This document shows positions 51,936-64,000 of a DNA stretch of 64,000 bases, piece after piece (position 1 is the first letter of the stretch; every line of letters starts with the position of its first letter). Both the position numbers and the translations under genes were made by a program. Source of the DNA: Cucumis sativus (lineage: Eukaryota > Streptophyta > Magnoliopsida > Cucurbitales > Cucurbitaceae); assembly GCF_000004075.3 (NCBI RefSeq), contig NC_026659.2:3534001-3598000 (forward strand). Reading direction: 5' to 3'. A model generated the notes under the pieces. The model did no database searches, was not told the DNA's origin, and worked only from the letters and a program-made list of their open reading frames with translations.

Positions 51936-53908
51936 ATGAAAGGACAACAACAGTGGAGAAATATTGCTTTAGTTTGTGTTTTTGTGTTTTTAATTTCTAA
52001 GGCATGTTCGTTGCCTCTTTCGACCAATGGAAGATGGATTGTCGATGCCACAACCGGTAACCGTGTGAAGTTAATGTGTGTAAATTGGGCAGGACACATG
52101 CAGGGAATGTTGGCCGAGGGTCTTCATCTTAGGCCACTTGATGATATTGCTGCATTGGTAGTGAAGTCGAGATTCAATTGCGTGCGTTTGACATACTCAA
52201 TTCATATGTTCACGCGCCATGCCAATTTGACCGTTCAACAATCTTTTGAGAATTTTGATATGAAGGATGCCTTAGCGGGGATAGCTCAAAACAATCCTTC
52301 TATATTGAACATGACAGTTGTTCAGGCATATGGAGCAGTGATTGATTCACTTGCTGCACATAGAGTCATGGTGGTTTCCGATAATCATATAAGTCAACCA
52401 AGATGGTGTTGTAACAATGATGATGGCAACGGCTTCTTTGGAGATCGATATTTCGATCCTCAGGAATGGTTACAAGGAATTAGCTTGGCAGCGCAAAACC
52501 TAAAAAGCAAATCACAAGTAAGTTTTCTTCTTAAGATGATTAACAAAAATAAACTTTAGTTTTTTATGATGATCAGTCCAACATTTTCAAACTCATCTTT
52601 TTAATTTTTTAGGGTTAACATATAGAAAACGATCTCTAATTGTTTATTTATTTTCATTTAATAAATGATTAAGTTTCTACTTAAAAATGACATGCTAACT
52701 ACTTGTATGATAATATATATGTAAAAGGTGGTGGCAATGAGCTTGAGAAACGAACCGCGAGGACCAAACCAAAACGTGGAGATGTGGTTTCAATATATGA
52801 GCCAAGGAGCTAAGCTTATTCATCAAATTAACCCAAATGCTTTAGTAGTAGTTTCTGGATTGAGCTACGACACCGATCTTAGCTTCTTGAAGAATAGGTC
52901 AATGGGGTTCAACTTGGACAATAAACTTGTATTTGAGGCTCATTTATACTCCTTCACAAACAACATGGGTGATTTTTGGATGTCAAAGCCATTAAACACA
53001 TTTTGTGCTAGTGTCAACCAAGGATTTGAAGACCGAGCAGGGTTTCTTGTGAGAGGACAAAACCCAATACCACTATTTGTTAGTGAATTTGGAATCGACC
53101 AAAGAGGCGTAAATGAGGGTCAAAATCGATTTTTGAGCTGCTTTTTTTCATATCTTACCGAGAATGATTTTGATTGGGGTTTATGGGCGTTGCAAGGTAG
53201 CTACTACTACAGAGAAGGGGTGAAAAATGCAGAAGAAAATTTTGGTGTCTTAGATTCCACTTTTGCAAAAGCAAAAAACTCTAAATTATTCCTTAAGAGG
53301 TTTCAACTAATGCATACAAAACTTCAAGGTATATTTTCTTCCGAAGTTATAAGTTACTTTTCTCCACTTATTTTTCTTGAAAATAGAAGATTGATTTATA
53401 TATGTTTTCATATATTCTACTTTTTGTTTTTCTCCTTACTTGTGGAAGAATCTAAAAGGCTGCTCTTTATACAGATCCAAGTTCAAACTTCACAACATCA
53501 CTCATAATGTATCATCCTCTTAGCGGTGGGTGTGTGCGAATGAACAAAAAATATCAATTAGGAATCAGCAGTTGTAAGACGTCTAACCGTTGGATTCATG
53601 AACAAGACAGTTCTCCTATTAAGTTGGCAGGATCTATATTGTGTTTGAAAGCTATAGGAGTTGGGCTCCCTCCAATCCTCTCTCAAGACTGCTCAAGTCA
53701 ACAAAGTATTTGGAAGTATGGTTCAAATGCCAAATTGCAACTGGCCACCATTGATGAACAAGGACAAGCCTTATGCTTGCAAAGAGCTGCTTCTCATTCC
53801 CATCAGCTTGTGACTAATAAGTGCTTGTGTTCCAGTGATTCTCAATGCCAAGAAGATCCACAAAGCCAATGGTTTACACTTGTTCCATCAAATCTACGTC
53901 TCATTTAA
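51936..53908 (+). CDS. GH5 cellulase-like glycosyl hydrolase with ricin-B-like tail, gene A
   Basis: Exons 51936-52517, 52728-53328, 53475-53908; 538 residues. The start MKGQQQW begins a signal peptide (hydrophobic ALVCVFVFLISKACS, cut near residue 25), so the enzyme is secreted or vacuolar. The catalytic domain runs about 30-385: the acid/base Glu203 is in SLRNEPRG and the nucleophile Glu314 in FVSEFGID; HLYSF and WGLWALQGSYY are further GH5 blocks. Residues about 395-538 are Cys-rich with QSIWKYG and QGQALCLQ, a ricin-B/CBM13-like carbohydrate-binding fold. Plant members are annotated as cellulase or endoglucanase-like; the substrate is not established. A longer in-frame start at 51858 is rejected because a TATA box lies after it. 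It is tandem with gene B. Confidence 0.93.
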
Positions 53909-53984
53909 TTGAGCTCAAAATGTAATTATATTTATCTATATATGTATTCATCAAATGTACGTTTCATTTAATTGAGCTCAAAAT
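53886..53984 (+). repeat. 36-bp direct repeat over the GH5-A stop codon
   Basis: 53886-53921 (last codons, stop and start of 3' UTR) recurs at 53949-53984 with two substitutions. Gene B has only one copy. Confidence 0.9.
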
Positions 53985-55994
53985 CTATATATGTGTTTGA
54001 AATTTATTTGAAATGATACAAGATGAACTTTTGAAATTATTCTACGAATTACTAATTATGTTATTATGATTTATTTTATCTAAACATGAGATCGTTGAAA
54101 TTACTCACACAATTAAGTTTTATAAAAACTGTATTATTTAAAAAAAAATGATGTTAGGAATGTCATGAACGACTCTTGATTTTTCGCAATTCGATTTCAA
54201 GATTAAAGATTAAATATAAAATTCTTTGAAGTGAATTAAAAATTTAGAGCGTTTTTGTATAATTTAATTTTAATATATATAATAAATTTAAAGATATTAT
54301 ATATTGATGTTTTTACTAAGATTTAAGATGCCAAAATTAACAACTTCAATATGTTTCTTTTTGTTTCAATACAGAATCCTTTAACGTTTTAATATAACCT
54401 TTGATGGACTCAAAAAAATTAAATACCTTAATGGTAAGATTTAAACTTAAATTGATTGAACATTAGTCAAAATTGGACCGATGAGTATATAGTGGAAAAT
54501 TGCCAAAAATAGAATATTTGACAAAATAGTTACCGTCTGAAAAGAATTAGTATAATAAATTTCCATTTAGTGATTTTGTTTTATGTATAATAAATTTAAC
54601 ATTTGACAGTTATAAGTTAAGAAAATATATAATTTACCTTAAAAGAGAAAAAAAAAAAAGATTAGACAATAAAATAAGCAAAATTTAATATATGAATAAG
54701 AGAAGTGTTTATAAAACATTAATTTTTAAATTGACAAATTGCAAAAAAACCTTCTTAAAAGTGTAATTAATTTGTACCAAATTTTTATTATTATTATGGA
54801 TTCAATTTTTAGTTTAAGGATATAATTTTAACCATGCTAATTTTTTTTTAAAAAAATCTTAGTTTTAAGAGAGGGTTTTTGCGGTTTGCCATTTTTAAAA
54901 ATAATATATAAAAAAAAATGAAAATTACATTAAATGATTTTTTTTTTAAAAAAAGTAGTTCATACTGTTTTTTTAGAATATATAGGTAATCAACGGTAAT
55001 CGAATTTTAAATTTGCTATTTTTGCAAACTCCCTAAAAAGTTATACATCAAAGAAGGTCTAAGGTCTCATACTATTTCAATCAATGATATTTTTATTCCT
55101 TTTATTACCTCTACTTCTTAAATACTTCTTAAATATCGTTTACCAAAATTTTGAAAATTAAGAAAAATAGTTTCTAAGAACCTGTTATTTAATTTTTATA
55201 ATTTAACTAAGAATTCAAAAATTAGATAAAAACATTTACTCGAGATTATTAAGAAACAAACCTAAATTAAAAAAAAAAATCAAAGAGAAGATCTAATTCA
55301 TCGGAATTACACTACTAAATCCCACAAAAAAGGAAATGAAATGATTGAGCTTTTAATAGGTTTTAATTTTAAGTCCGAGTGAACGTTTCGAGTCCATTTG
55401 GCTATACCAAACTCATCTTCTTCTCATAGTTTTCAACATAACCCTTTTTTCCATTTTCCACAATTTAGGGCGACAAACTTCTTGTTTCACCCTCGATTTC
55501 TCACTCATTTCAACATTGAGATTGAAGTAATCTTGATTATATATATTCCAACATTCCAAACAACGACGCCTTCTTTTATTTTCTAGAAGGAAAAAAGAAA
55601 CGACGACAAACCGTTGGTGTAATCCATTTTATTAATTAACACATCCATAGAATGGAGAAAACAAAAAGGAAAAAATAACACCTACTACGTACAACTCCTA
55701 CTTAGAAAAATCACATGTAAATTTACCTTGCCTCCTAATCTTTACCTTACAGTGTCTACTTTAAGAATAATCAAGACGATAAACTATCATCCTTAATATA
55801 GAATTTAAACCAAATTCTAATTAGACCATTTCATCATTTCATTTGTTACAATTGTTCTTATCTAGGGTAGTTATTTTGATTTTAATATAGCTTAGGCTTA
55901 CCCTTGATGGGTTATATAAATATTGAAGAAGTGTTTCTCTTTTGCATCATCAATCCGAAACTTGAAAGTATTCCATTTCAAAGCCAAGACCAGA
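53909..55994. other. Intergenic spacer between GH5 tandem genes
   Basis: AT-rich; dispersed-repeat-like sequence with 'gccaaaaatag' words around 54485-54900. From about 55690 it aligns loosely with the promoter of gene A (51660-51935), so the duplicated unit includes at least 240 bp upstream. No other gene. Confidence 0.6.
55913..55919 (+). promoter_or_regulatory. TATA box of GH5 gene B
   Basis: TATATAA 76 bp upstream of the ATG at 55995, in the context 'gggttatataaatattgaagaag', matching gene A. Confidence 0.65.
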
Positions 55995-58226
55995 ATGAAA
56001 GGACAACAACAGTGGAAAAATATTGCTTTAGTTTGTGTCTTTGTGTTGTTAACTTTTAAGGCATATTCGTTGCCTCTTTCAACCAATGGAAGATGGATCG
56101 TCGATGCGACAACAGGCCAACGTGTGAAGTTAATGTGTGTAAATTGGCCGGGCCACATGCAAGGTATGTTGGCGGAGGGTCTTCATCGCAGGCCGCTTGA
56201 TGATATCATTAGCTTGGTAGCGAAGTTACGGTTCAATTGTGTACGTTTGACGTACTCAATTCATATGTTCACACGACATGCCAATTTAACTGTTCAACAA
56301 TCTTTTGAAAATTTTGATATGAAGGATGCCATGGCAGGAATAGCTCAAAACAATCCTTCTTTAGTGAACTTGACACTCGTTGAGGCGTATGGAGCAGTGG
56401 TTGATTCACTTGCTGCACATGGAGTCATGGTAGTTTCTGATAATCATATAAGTCAGCCAAGATGGTGTTGTAATAATGATGATGGCAATGGCTTCTTTGG
56501 AGATCGATATTTTGATCCCGAAGAATGGCTACAAGGAATCAGTTTGGCAGCTCAAAGCCTAAAAAGCAAAGCCGAAGTATGTTTTCTTTTCAAGAAGATT
56601 TTTAAAAACTATAGGTTTATGATGATTAAAACAACGTTTCTTAAACTTCTTCTTTTCATTTTTAACTAAAAAAAAAACAACTTTTTTACCAGAAGGTTTG
56701 AAAGTCTAGCATTAATTTAATACAAGAGAACAAAACCATTTATTATGTCCATGAGGTAACAAATACCAATATGATATATCTTGTTATCAGTTATTTTTTG
56801 TTTCCTGACATTTTTCAAGCCTTCTGTTTGATATATACTTTGAGACCTTGTTTTGTTTTAGCCTCAATAAATAAAATTAGTAGTTAGTGTTAATATATAT
56901 GAAAACTTTTTTCTATCAAATTCGGTAAAAGAATAATAGTTTTCCCCTTCAAGAAAAAATACCATGTGTGATCAATGAGTCTGAGTTATTTATATGATAT
57001 TAGGCTGACCATTTGCATTATAATATATGTGTGTGTATAAAAGGTTGTAGCAATGAGTATGAGAAACGAACCACGAGGGCCAAACCAAAACGTGGAGAAG
57101 TGGTTTCAGTACATGAGTCAGGGAGCTAAGCTCATTCACCAAATTAACCCAAATGCTTTAGTAGTAGTTTCTGGATTGAGCTACGACACCGATCTTAGCT
57201 TCTTGAAGAATAGGTCAATGGGGTTCAACTTGGACAATAAACTTGTATTTGAGGCTCATTTATACTCCTTCACAAACAACATGGGTGATTTTTGGATGTC
57301 AAAGCCATTAAACACATTTTGTGCTAGTGTCAACCAAGGATTTGAAGACCGAGCAGGGTTTCTTGTGAGAGGACAAAACCCGATGCCACTATTTGTTAGT
57401 GAATTTGGGATCGACCAAAGAGGCGTAAATGAGGGGCAAAATCGATTTTTGAGCTGCTTTTTTTCATATCTTACCGAGAATGATTTCGATTGGGGCTTAT
57501 GGGCGTTGCAAGGTAGCTACTATTACAGGGAAGGTGTGAAAAATGCAGAAGAAAATTTTGGTGTCTTAGATTCCACTTTTGCAAAAGCAAAAAACTCTAA
57601 ATTATTCCTTCAGAGGTTTCAACTTATGCAAACAAAACTTCAAGGTATATTTTCTTCCGAAGTTATAAGCTGTTACTTTTCTCCACTTATTTTTCTTGAA
57701 AATAGAAGATTGATTTCTATATGTTTTCATATATTCTACTTCTTGTTTTTCTCTTTGCTTGTGGAAGAATCTAAAAGCTGCTCTTTTTACAGATCCAAGT
57801 TCGAACTTCACAACATCACTCATAATGTATCATCCTCTTAGCGGTGGGTGTGTGCGAATGAATAAAAAATATCAATTAGGAATCAGCAGCTGTAAGACCT
57901 CTAACCGTTGGATTCATGAACAAGACAGTTCTCCTATTAAGTTGGCAGGATCTGTATTGTGTTTGAAAGCTATAGGAGTTGGGCTCCCTCCAATCCTCTC
58001 TCAAGACTGCTCAAGCCAACAAAGTATTTGGAAATATGGTTCAAGTGCCAAATTGCAACTCGCCACTGTTGATGAACAAGGACAAGCCTTGTGTTTGCAA
58101 AGAGCTGCTTCTCATTCCCATCAGATTGTGACTAATAAGTGCTTGTGTTCTAACGATTCTCAATGCCAAGAAGATCCACAAAGCCAATGGTTTACACTTG
58201 TTCCATCAAATCTACGTCTCGTTTAA
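55995..58226 (+). CDS. GH5 cellulase-like glycosyl hydrolase with ricin-B-like tail, gene B
   Basis: Exons 55995-56576, 57044-57644, 57793-58226 have exactly the lengths of gene A; 538 residues. Signal peptide NIALVCVFVLLTFKAYS, catalytic Glu203 (SMRNEPRG) and Glu314 (FVSEFGID), and the C-terminal ricin-B-like domain are all intact. The open frame before the ATG begins at a TTG (55923) and contains no other ATG, which fixes the start. Exon 1 differs from gene A at many sites, intron 1 is unrelated in length (467 vs 210 bp), yet much of exon 2, intron 2 and exon 3 is nearly identical. Presumed secreted wall glucanase; substrate unknown. Confidence 0.93.
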
Positions 58227-60505
58227 TGCAGCTCAAAACGTAATTATATATATGTTGAACATCATTTATTTCAATTCAAGCAAAATTTATTATTGAAATA
58301 TTTTTCATGGTGGCCACCAAATAAATTATTCCCTTTATTTAGATTGTGACAAGAAGTGCATGTGTTCAAATTAAATCTCAATGTCAAGAAAATCTGCAAC
58401 TCCAACTGATTTATTATTGTCACACCAAACAATGTATTTCTCGATAAAACTATAGTAAAATGAGTTGAATGAGTAACAAAAGTTTCTCAACTACATGGAC
58501 ATGTCGACATGGCCACACATCCCCATCCCAAGAACAATTTTCTTGGATATCAAAATAAGTCTAGTGGAGAATATCATCAATGAACATGTCCTTGTAGTAT
58601 GCTGATAAAAGGTTATCTTAATATATCTTCGAAACTCTGTAAATGGATGATAACTTAGGTCATTTATATCCGGAAATACATCATTATAGTTCTATAAGAA
58701 ATAAGTCAAATTCTCATTCTCAAATCATAAATCTTCCTAAGTATTGAAGTGTACCTGGCAAAAAATACCGAAAACACACTGGGAAACTTTCATTGTTATA
58801 CAGATCATTCCATTCTTCCATCCTTTAAACAACATTACTGTTGCTACGTGGAGACCACTTTTATCTATATGTATTTCAGCATGAATACAAAGTTTGAAAA
58901 TTGATCTTATGCTTCCACTACTCATATATATCATGAAATTGTGGTTGTGGAGATATGGAAATCTCCAAAATTGATATTGAAAAAAATCATTTTTTTCTGT
59001 CCTCATTCATGTTATTCTCCAAAAAAGCCCCATGCACATGATTTTTGGCCTTCAAATAACAAAAAATTATTCACCTAAAATACATGAAGGTGGTAATTAA
59101 TTGCTAAAAAAACCTCCTAATTAATTAGATTCGTTTTTTTTTTACCTAAAATACACAATTAGATTTAGGAAATACCTAATATTCACAATAAAATCTTGGA
59201 CGAATAATCAATGATTATTATTTACTTATGTTAGCTAGGGGTATGAAAAAATTATTTATTCATATATAATTAATTCAGCAATTTAGAGGATTAATTATGT
59301 TTTCCCCCCCTCTTGTCACACATTTGATCATTTAGGCTGATTTAATCATATTGCTTTTTACTCGAAAAGAGATATGGAATGATTTTATATAATGGCCAAC
59401 TGATTAAGTGTGTAATAAATCCAAAATCCAAAATATGATTATGTTGATAATGACTTTTCATAAAGTTTTCTTTTTATCTATATCGTCTTCGATTTGCCAC
59501 AATAAAGGCAATGCACAAAAGCAAAGTGTTAAAGCAAATGCCATCTATACTACAAATTGAAACAAGATCTATCTCATTCGGAAAAGATTTGATCATATAT
59601 AGATCCAACTAAGTAATGGGACAAAAACTATATATATGCAAATAAGAGGTGGGTTTTTTCTTTTCTGTCTATGTATAATACAGTGAGTGAGTTAGTTTAC
59701 ATCTTTGAAAGTATACTTAATGTTGGATTGATCGAATTAGAATATAAGACATTTTATTATGTATCTGATTATTTTGTCAATACATTTTATAACGAGTATC
59801 AATTTTTACTTACAAACTTTCAAAATTTTAGAGGGTATTAATTAATATAATTTTCTCTAAATTCTAACATTCTGTGACAATAAAGACAAACACCATTAAT
59901 GTATAATAATAATAGCTAAATCAATCCAGAATTGAAATTTGAAAAGTTAAAAATATTGAAGACCAGCTAGAAACCCTAAACCCTATTTGACAGACTTAGG
60001 AATTTGTTTGTTGTTGTCATTTATTATTATTTTTTTCCTTGTGTGTGTAAGAAGGCAAAACTTTGTTTGTATTTGTAGAGGTCAAGTAAGGGTATGTTTG
60101 TGTATATCTTATATAAGTTTTGTGGATGAAAAAAGGGAAAAAAAGAAAAAAAAATAATACAAATACCAAAGCAAGAAATTTGTCTTTGTCCCCATGAAAT
60201 CATATAAAAATTAAGAAAGGTCCATTTGCATGAACATGGCAGTGTGACGCATTAGATATAGATCTCTCATGTGATTTGGTTCTTTTCTAAAACTATATAA
60301 TATATCTTCTATGATTGATCTGATAAACATCAGTTTCTGACCCCTTTGATGCTCACAAACAAAAGTTTATGTGTTATTACTCTTTTTTCAAAATATAAGT
60401 ATATGTAAATACACATAACTTGTATTATTTGTTGGTATGTTATGAGTTTCTATTTTAGACGGAACTTAGGTTGCTAACTACGGATCTTTAAACTTGGAGG
60501 GTTCA

Positions 60506-60990
60506 CACTACAACAAATATCACAAACGATATCATAAAATCTCCATAATGTTTTTGGGATGCAGTGGTAGTCTATATGCATTACCTCATGACCTTTTTTT
60601 CACTTCAAACCAAAAAAGACTTTATATCATTGAAGATAGTTGTCTTCTCTTTTATACTCATGATCATCCCCTTACGAGACTTTTATCGCATTCACACCCA
60701 ACACTATCTTTGACCTTCCATAGCGTTTTCGGAACACATGTTTTTAATGCTATGATAAAAGAACTCGTATACAAAAAAATCATCTTAATAGAGTACATTT
60801 AGTGTTATGGAAACTTTCCAATAGTGTTTATGTAGAGAATGTTTTTTGAACGGTAAAAAAAACTTCTCTAGTGTATTTTAATAGTAAAAAAAAAGTGCCA
60901 TAAAAGACTTTCTATAGCTTTAGATATATACTGTGGAAGCTGATTTTGATAACATTATGTTTAACGACATTATTGAAATTTTTTGTAGTG
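60506..60990. mobile_element. Miniature CACTA-like element
   Basis: The left end CACTACAACAAATATCA and the right end, reverse complemented, CACTACAAAAAATTTCA match at 15 of 17 positions. The element is 485 bp with no transposase. The flanking triplets TCA and TTG are not identical, so the target duplication has decayed or the ends are slightly misplaced. Its termini resemble, but are not the same family as, the element at 27846. Confidence 0.65.
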
Positions 60991-61919
60991 TTGACATAAA
61001 CGTTTCTAGACACACTCTTGTAGTTTCAGTTCAAATGTGGGATAGAATACATATGGCATAAAATTTCTTAACTCAATTATGGAAATCAAATTCTAAAAAA
61101 TATGCAATAAAAGTTAACATATTTTTAACATGGTGTCAACAAAACATATAGTTTGGTGTTTAGAGAGCATTTTTTTTTCAAAAACGATAAGATAATAAAA
61201 ACATTTTGATTGGAAAATGGTTTTTTTTTTTAAATGCTATAATCTCGAAAGGTGTTTCAAGCTACCATATTTATTCATTGACGAGGCCAAAAATTTGAGG
61301 AAAAAGATGTTTCATTTTTGTTTTTGAACTTTATTTATTCTATTTTGATCCAAAGTATCATATTTAGTTCTTTTGAACTCTAGAAACCTAACCATGGTGG
61401 TCCTGTCCATTATTATTCTACAATGGATAAAAAAATATACCATTTAAAGAGTACAACAATGGATAGAAAAATACCATCGTCAAAACTAGAATATTTATTC
61501 TCTTTTTTACTCCACAAAATTTAACACGTATTTTTTGAAGATTTCGTTTTCCATCTCACTAAAAAGAAAACAAAAAATCATTTTTAAGTTCATTGATATA
61601 AAAAATACAGAGAGTGAAGCCACACATATAAAAAACAATAAAATTTGTAGTGGTTATAGTAAATAATCTTAGAAAAAACCTTAATAAGATCAAACAATTA
61701 GTTTAATTTAATTAATTAACATAAGGATGGAATATGAAAAGGTCAATCGGATTAAAATAAGAGAATGAAGATGGATGGATAAGAATCTTAGGGAAGGTGA
61801 AGAGTGGGAGGTGGGGAGAGAATCCATGAAAGAAATCCAAAGTGATGTCGTTTTGTGAGAGTGGGGAATATTTGTATTCACCATAAAGAAGGCGATGGTG
61901 GTGCAGAATAAAAAGGAAA

Positions 61920-61951
61920 AAGAAGAAGAAGAAGAAGAAGAAGAAGAAGAA
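61920..61951. repeat. (GAA)n microsatellite
   Basis: About ten GAA units in purine-rich DNA. Confidence 0.93.
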
Positions 61952-63081
61952 TTAATAATGGCCAGTAATAAAAATGAATAAATAGAAAGAGAGAAATCAA
62001 GAAGGTAATAGAAAGTGTTGGAATAAAATTAAATTAAAACTCACTAACCAAATTCGATACCATTTTAAATCACGATTAACTTAAAAATTTAATATGATTA
62101 ACAAAACAAATTTAATATTATATCATTGAACAATGTGAAAGAAGAAAAAAAAGTAAAATGAAAAATGGGATTAGCTAGCTATCGTCTAATTATTAACTTA
62201 TAGATTTAGGGTAAAGTATGAGTTTAAGTTTGATAGTAATTGACATGATGTCTTGTAACATGGAACATACAATAATTTGTGAAGAGAGAAGGAGAAGAAG
62301 AAGAGGAGGAAGGTAGAGTTGCACGTGATGGGGTCTAAGGGTATGAGTACGGGAATGGGAGTGTCGTTGTCCTTACTTGTGGCGGCTATGTGGTTCAAAC
62401 AAAAACAAAAATAAACCGCAGTAGGTTTTGTGTGTGTGTGTGAAAGAGAGATGTGTGTGCCATGTTCTTTTCATATTCATATGTCTCTCATATAGCTCTA
62501 ACAAAGTGAGAGAGATGAAATTTTGACGTAAAGTTCCATTTATTACATGAAGAGAGACGTAATGTTTGTTGTATTAACTACAAACCTTTTCCATCGCGAA
62601 GGTGGAAGGTTCGACCTCTATCTTCATAATTGTTGTATTAACATAATTTCTTGGATAGAGAGAGAAATGAAGGGTTTTTTTTTTTTTTTTTTGTAGTTAT
62701 AATAGAGTTGAGAGATGTAATGTTTCTTGTATTAGCTAGCAAGAGATCGTAAAGTTTTTTGTAATGTAGAGGGAGATGGAATTAGTAAGGTTTCTTAAGT
62801 TTTATATAGAGAGAGATAGAGAAAGAAGAAGAGTTTATTAGTGAAAGAGCTAGAGATGTGTAAAAGTACTTCTTGTATTATAGAGAGAGGAAAAGTGTAG
62901 CTTATATGAGAGAGAGGATTGTAGAAGATTTGAAGTATATAATATAGCTTAGGGAGATTTAAAAACTTACAGGAGAGAGGAAGGATAGTGTAATGTGATT
63001 GTAAAACTTTAGAATATAGGAGGGAAAATATTTTACATTATATTATATATAGTTCCAAGATGCATCGTAAAACACAGGGAG

Positions 63082-63125
63082 TAGTTTTCAATGTGAGTAG
63101 AAGGGGTAGTTTCCAATGTGAGTAA
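63082..63125. repeat. Two 17-bp direct repeats
   Basis: 'gtagttttcaatgtgagta' and 'gtagtttccaatgtgagta' lie about 25 bp apart, differing by one base. Confidence 0.8.
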
Positions 63126-64000
63126 GTGTTACATTGGTGGCAAAATTTGGTAGACGTGTCACCAACAACGAATTAATATTTTAATAAGATTATCATGTAT
63201 ATGACCTAAAAAACAATAAGCTAAGATCAACACACAACACACTTGTGTGTCTAGATTGAAAATATTAGATTTAACCATTGTGATGAAAGACGAGCTAAAA
63301 CGAAACATTTGAAACCTAATTAAACCTCCTCCCTAAGACCACAAAGTTTTGATTATCTAACCTTTGAGCTTCAACCTCCTCCCTTTTGTTTATTGTTTCA
63401 AGTCTACTTTCATGATGTGGAGAATAGCTTTGGCCATTAAGGATTTCAATCTCTAGTGTTTGTTATTATAAGAGGTGGTTATCAGAGTCCATAATTGATC
63501 GTTGGAGTTGGTCACACAAAGATAATCGCAAGAGGTGATTGTCAGAATCCAACTACTTGTAAAACCTTACCACTTGTGAATCGATAAAGTTTCACCGATA
63601 GAGAAACTAAAGGTATGGTTCCTAAATCCAAAAAAGGTGAGCCCAACTAAAATTAACTCTTTAGAAACCATAATAATCTTCCACATGGAGGAAATAGTTC
63701 ATTCCCATGTCACAAATCATTTTAAATGCAATTTCAATATTAATTAGTAATATATCAACCCTTTATTAATATAATTTATTTCAAGCATCAACTATTGAAA
63801 AATAAAAATGATTTAGAAGTTAAAACTTAGAGTTCAATCAACTTGATTATGGATAAAGAGAGTTTTTTTTTTTTTTGAAAAATCAAGTTGAATTTTTATG
63901 GATGAAATGATTTTTTATTTTCATAAATTAAGATTAAAAATTTGGTTGATCAAATATCAATTAATACTAAAAAATGTATGTTCAAATTAAAATAAGGAGC

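Larger units (their letters stand above)
58227..64000. other. Gene-poor terminal region
   Basis: No gene supported in about 5.8 kb. It contains a CACTA-like miniature element (60506-60990), a double telo-like motif (about 59970-59985), a GAA tract, purine-rich DNA at 61740-62990 with many 'gagagag' and 'agaag' words, and two 17-bp direct repeats near 63080-63125. The 61740-61920 stretch, read on the minus strand, looks like a CT-rich plant leader, but no coding exon follows it. Confidence 0.5.

Noticed and set aside
62198-62398. Minus-strand 66-codon frame in the GA-rich region
   Set aside because: Starts at TTG, low-complexity Phe/Ser stretch, no domain; most likely chance in purine-rich DNA.
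62575-62625. tRNA-like piece 'ggaaggttcgacctc'
   Set aside because: A T-arm-like word only; no acceptor, D or anticodon stems can be folded.

Overview
The window is nuclear chromosomal DNA of a flowering plant, almost certainly a dicot. Genes have many short exons with GT-AG introns, intergenic DNA is very AT-rich, one elongator tRNA-Met carries a plant-type intron, and every recognisable protein has a plant family match. Dispersed AT-rich repeats built around short 'tgatagat / tagcaaa' units resemble repeats I associate with cucurbit genomes, so Cucurbitaceae is my best guess, held loosely. All family assignments come from reading motifs; no search was run.

Layout, left to right. Bases 5-6847 (+) hold the 3' half of an AGC kinase of the IRE (INCOMPLETE ROOT HAIR ELONGATION) clade; its introns carry a decayed Ty1-copia fragment and a LINE-like fragment, both antisense. 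An R2R3-MYB of the MYB20/43/85 type lies at 9374-10361 (-). A plastid NEET (CDGSH 2Fe-2S) protein is at 16573-17084 (+). An intronless GT47 xyloglucan galactosyltransferase-like gene is at 23996-25483 (+). Then comes a transposon-rich stretch: a short non-autonomous CACTA element with a perfect 3-bp target duplication (27846-28931) and a ~880-bp terminal-inverted-repeat element (30921-31800), followed by a tRNA-Thr(CGT).

The second half is denser. A short-chain dehydrogenase (34573-36551, +) faces, tail to tail, a ribosomal protein eL8/RPL7A gene (37388-39380, -). A second RPL7A copy is head to head with it (41895-43674, +). Next is the nucleolar DEAD-box helicase RH7 (45912-50037, +), the intron-containing tRNA-Met (51381-51465), and a tandem pair of GH5 cellulase-like genes with ricin-B-like tails (51936-53908 and 55995-58226, +). 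The last ~5.8 kb has no gene I can support, only a ~485-bp CACTA-type miniature element and purine-rich low-complexity DNA.

Functional links: the two RPL7A copies and RH7 are ribosome or ribosome-biogenesis genes, and all three carry a telo-box-like AAACCCTA motif in the leader or proximal promoter. The MYB, GT47 and GH5 genes relate to cell walls, but they are far apart and I see no evidence that they act as a cluster. I found no previously undescribed multi-gene system. The most interesting signals are the conserved block inside the RPL7A intron, the start-codon intron present in only one RPL7A copy, the patchwork identity of the GH5 pair, and the composite CACTA element.
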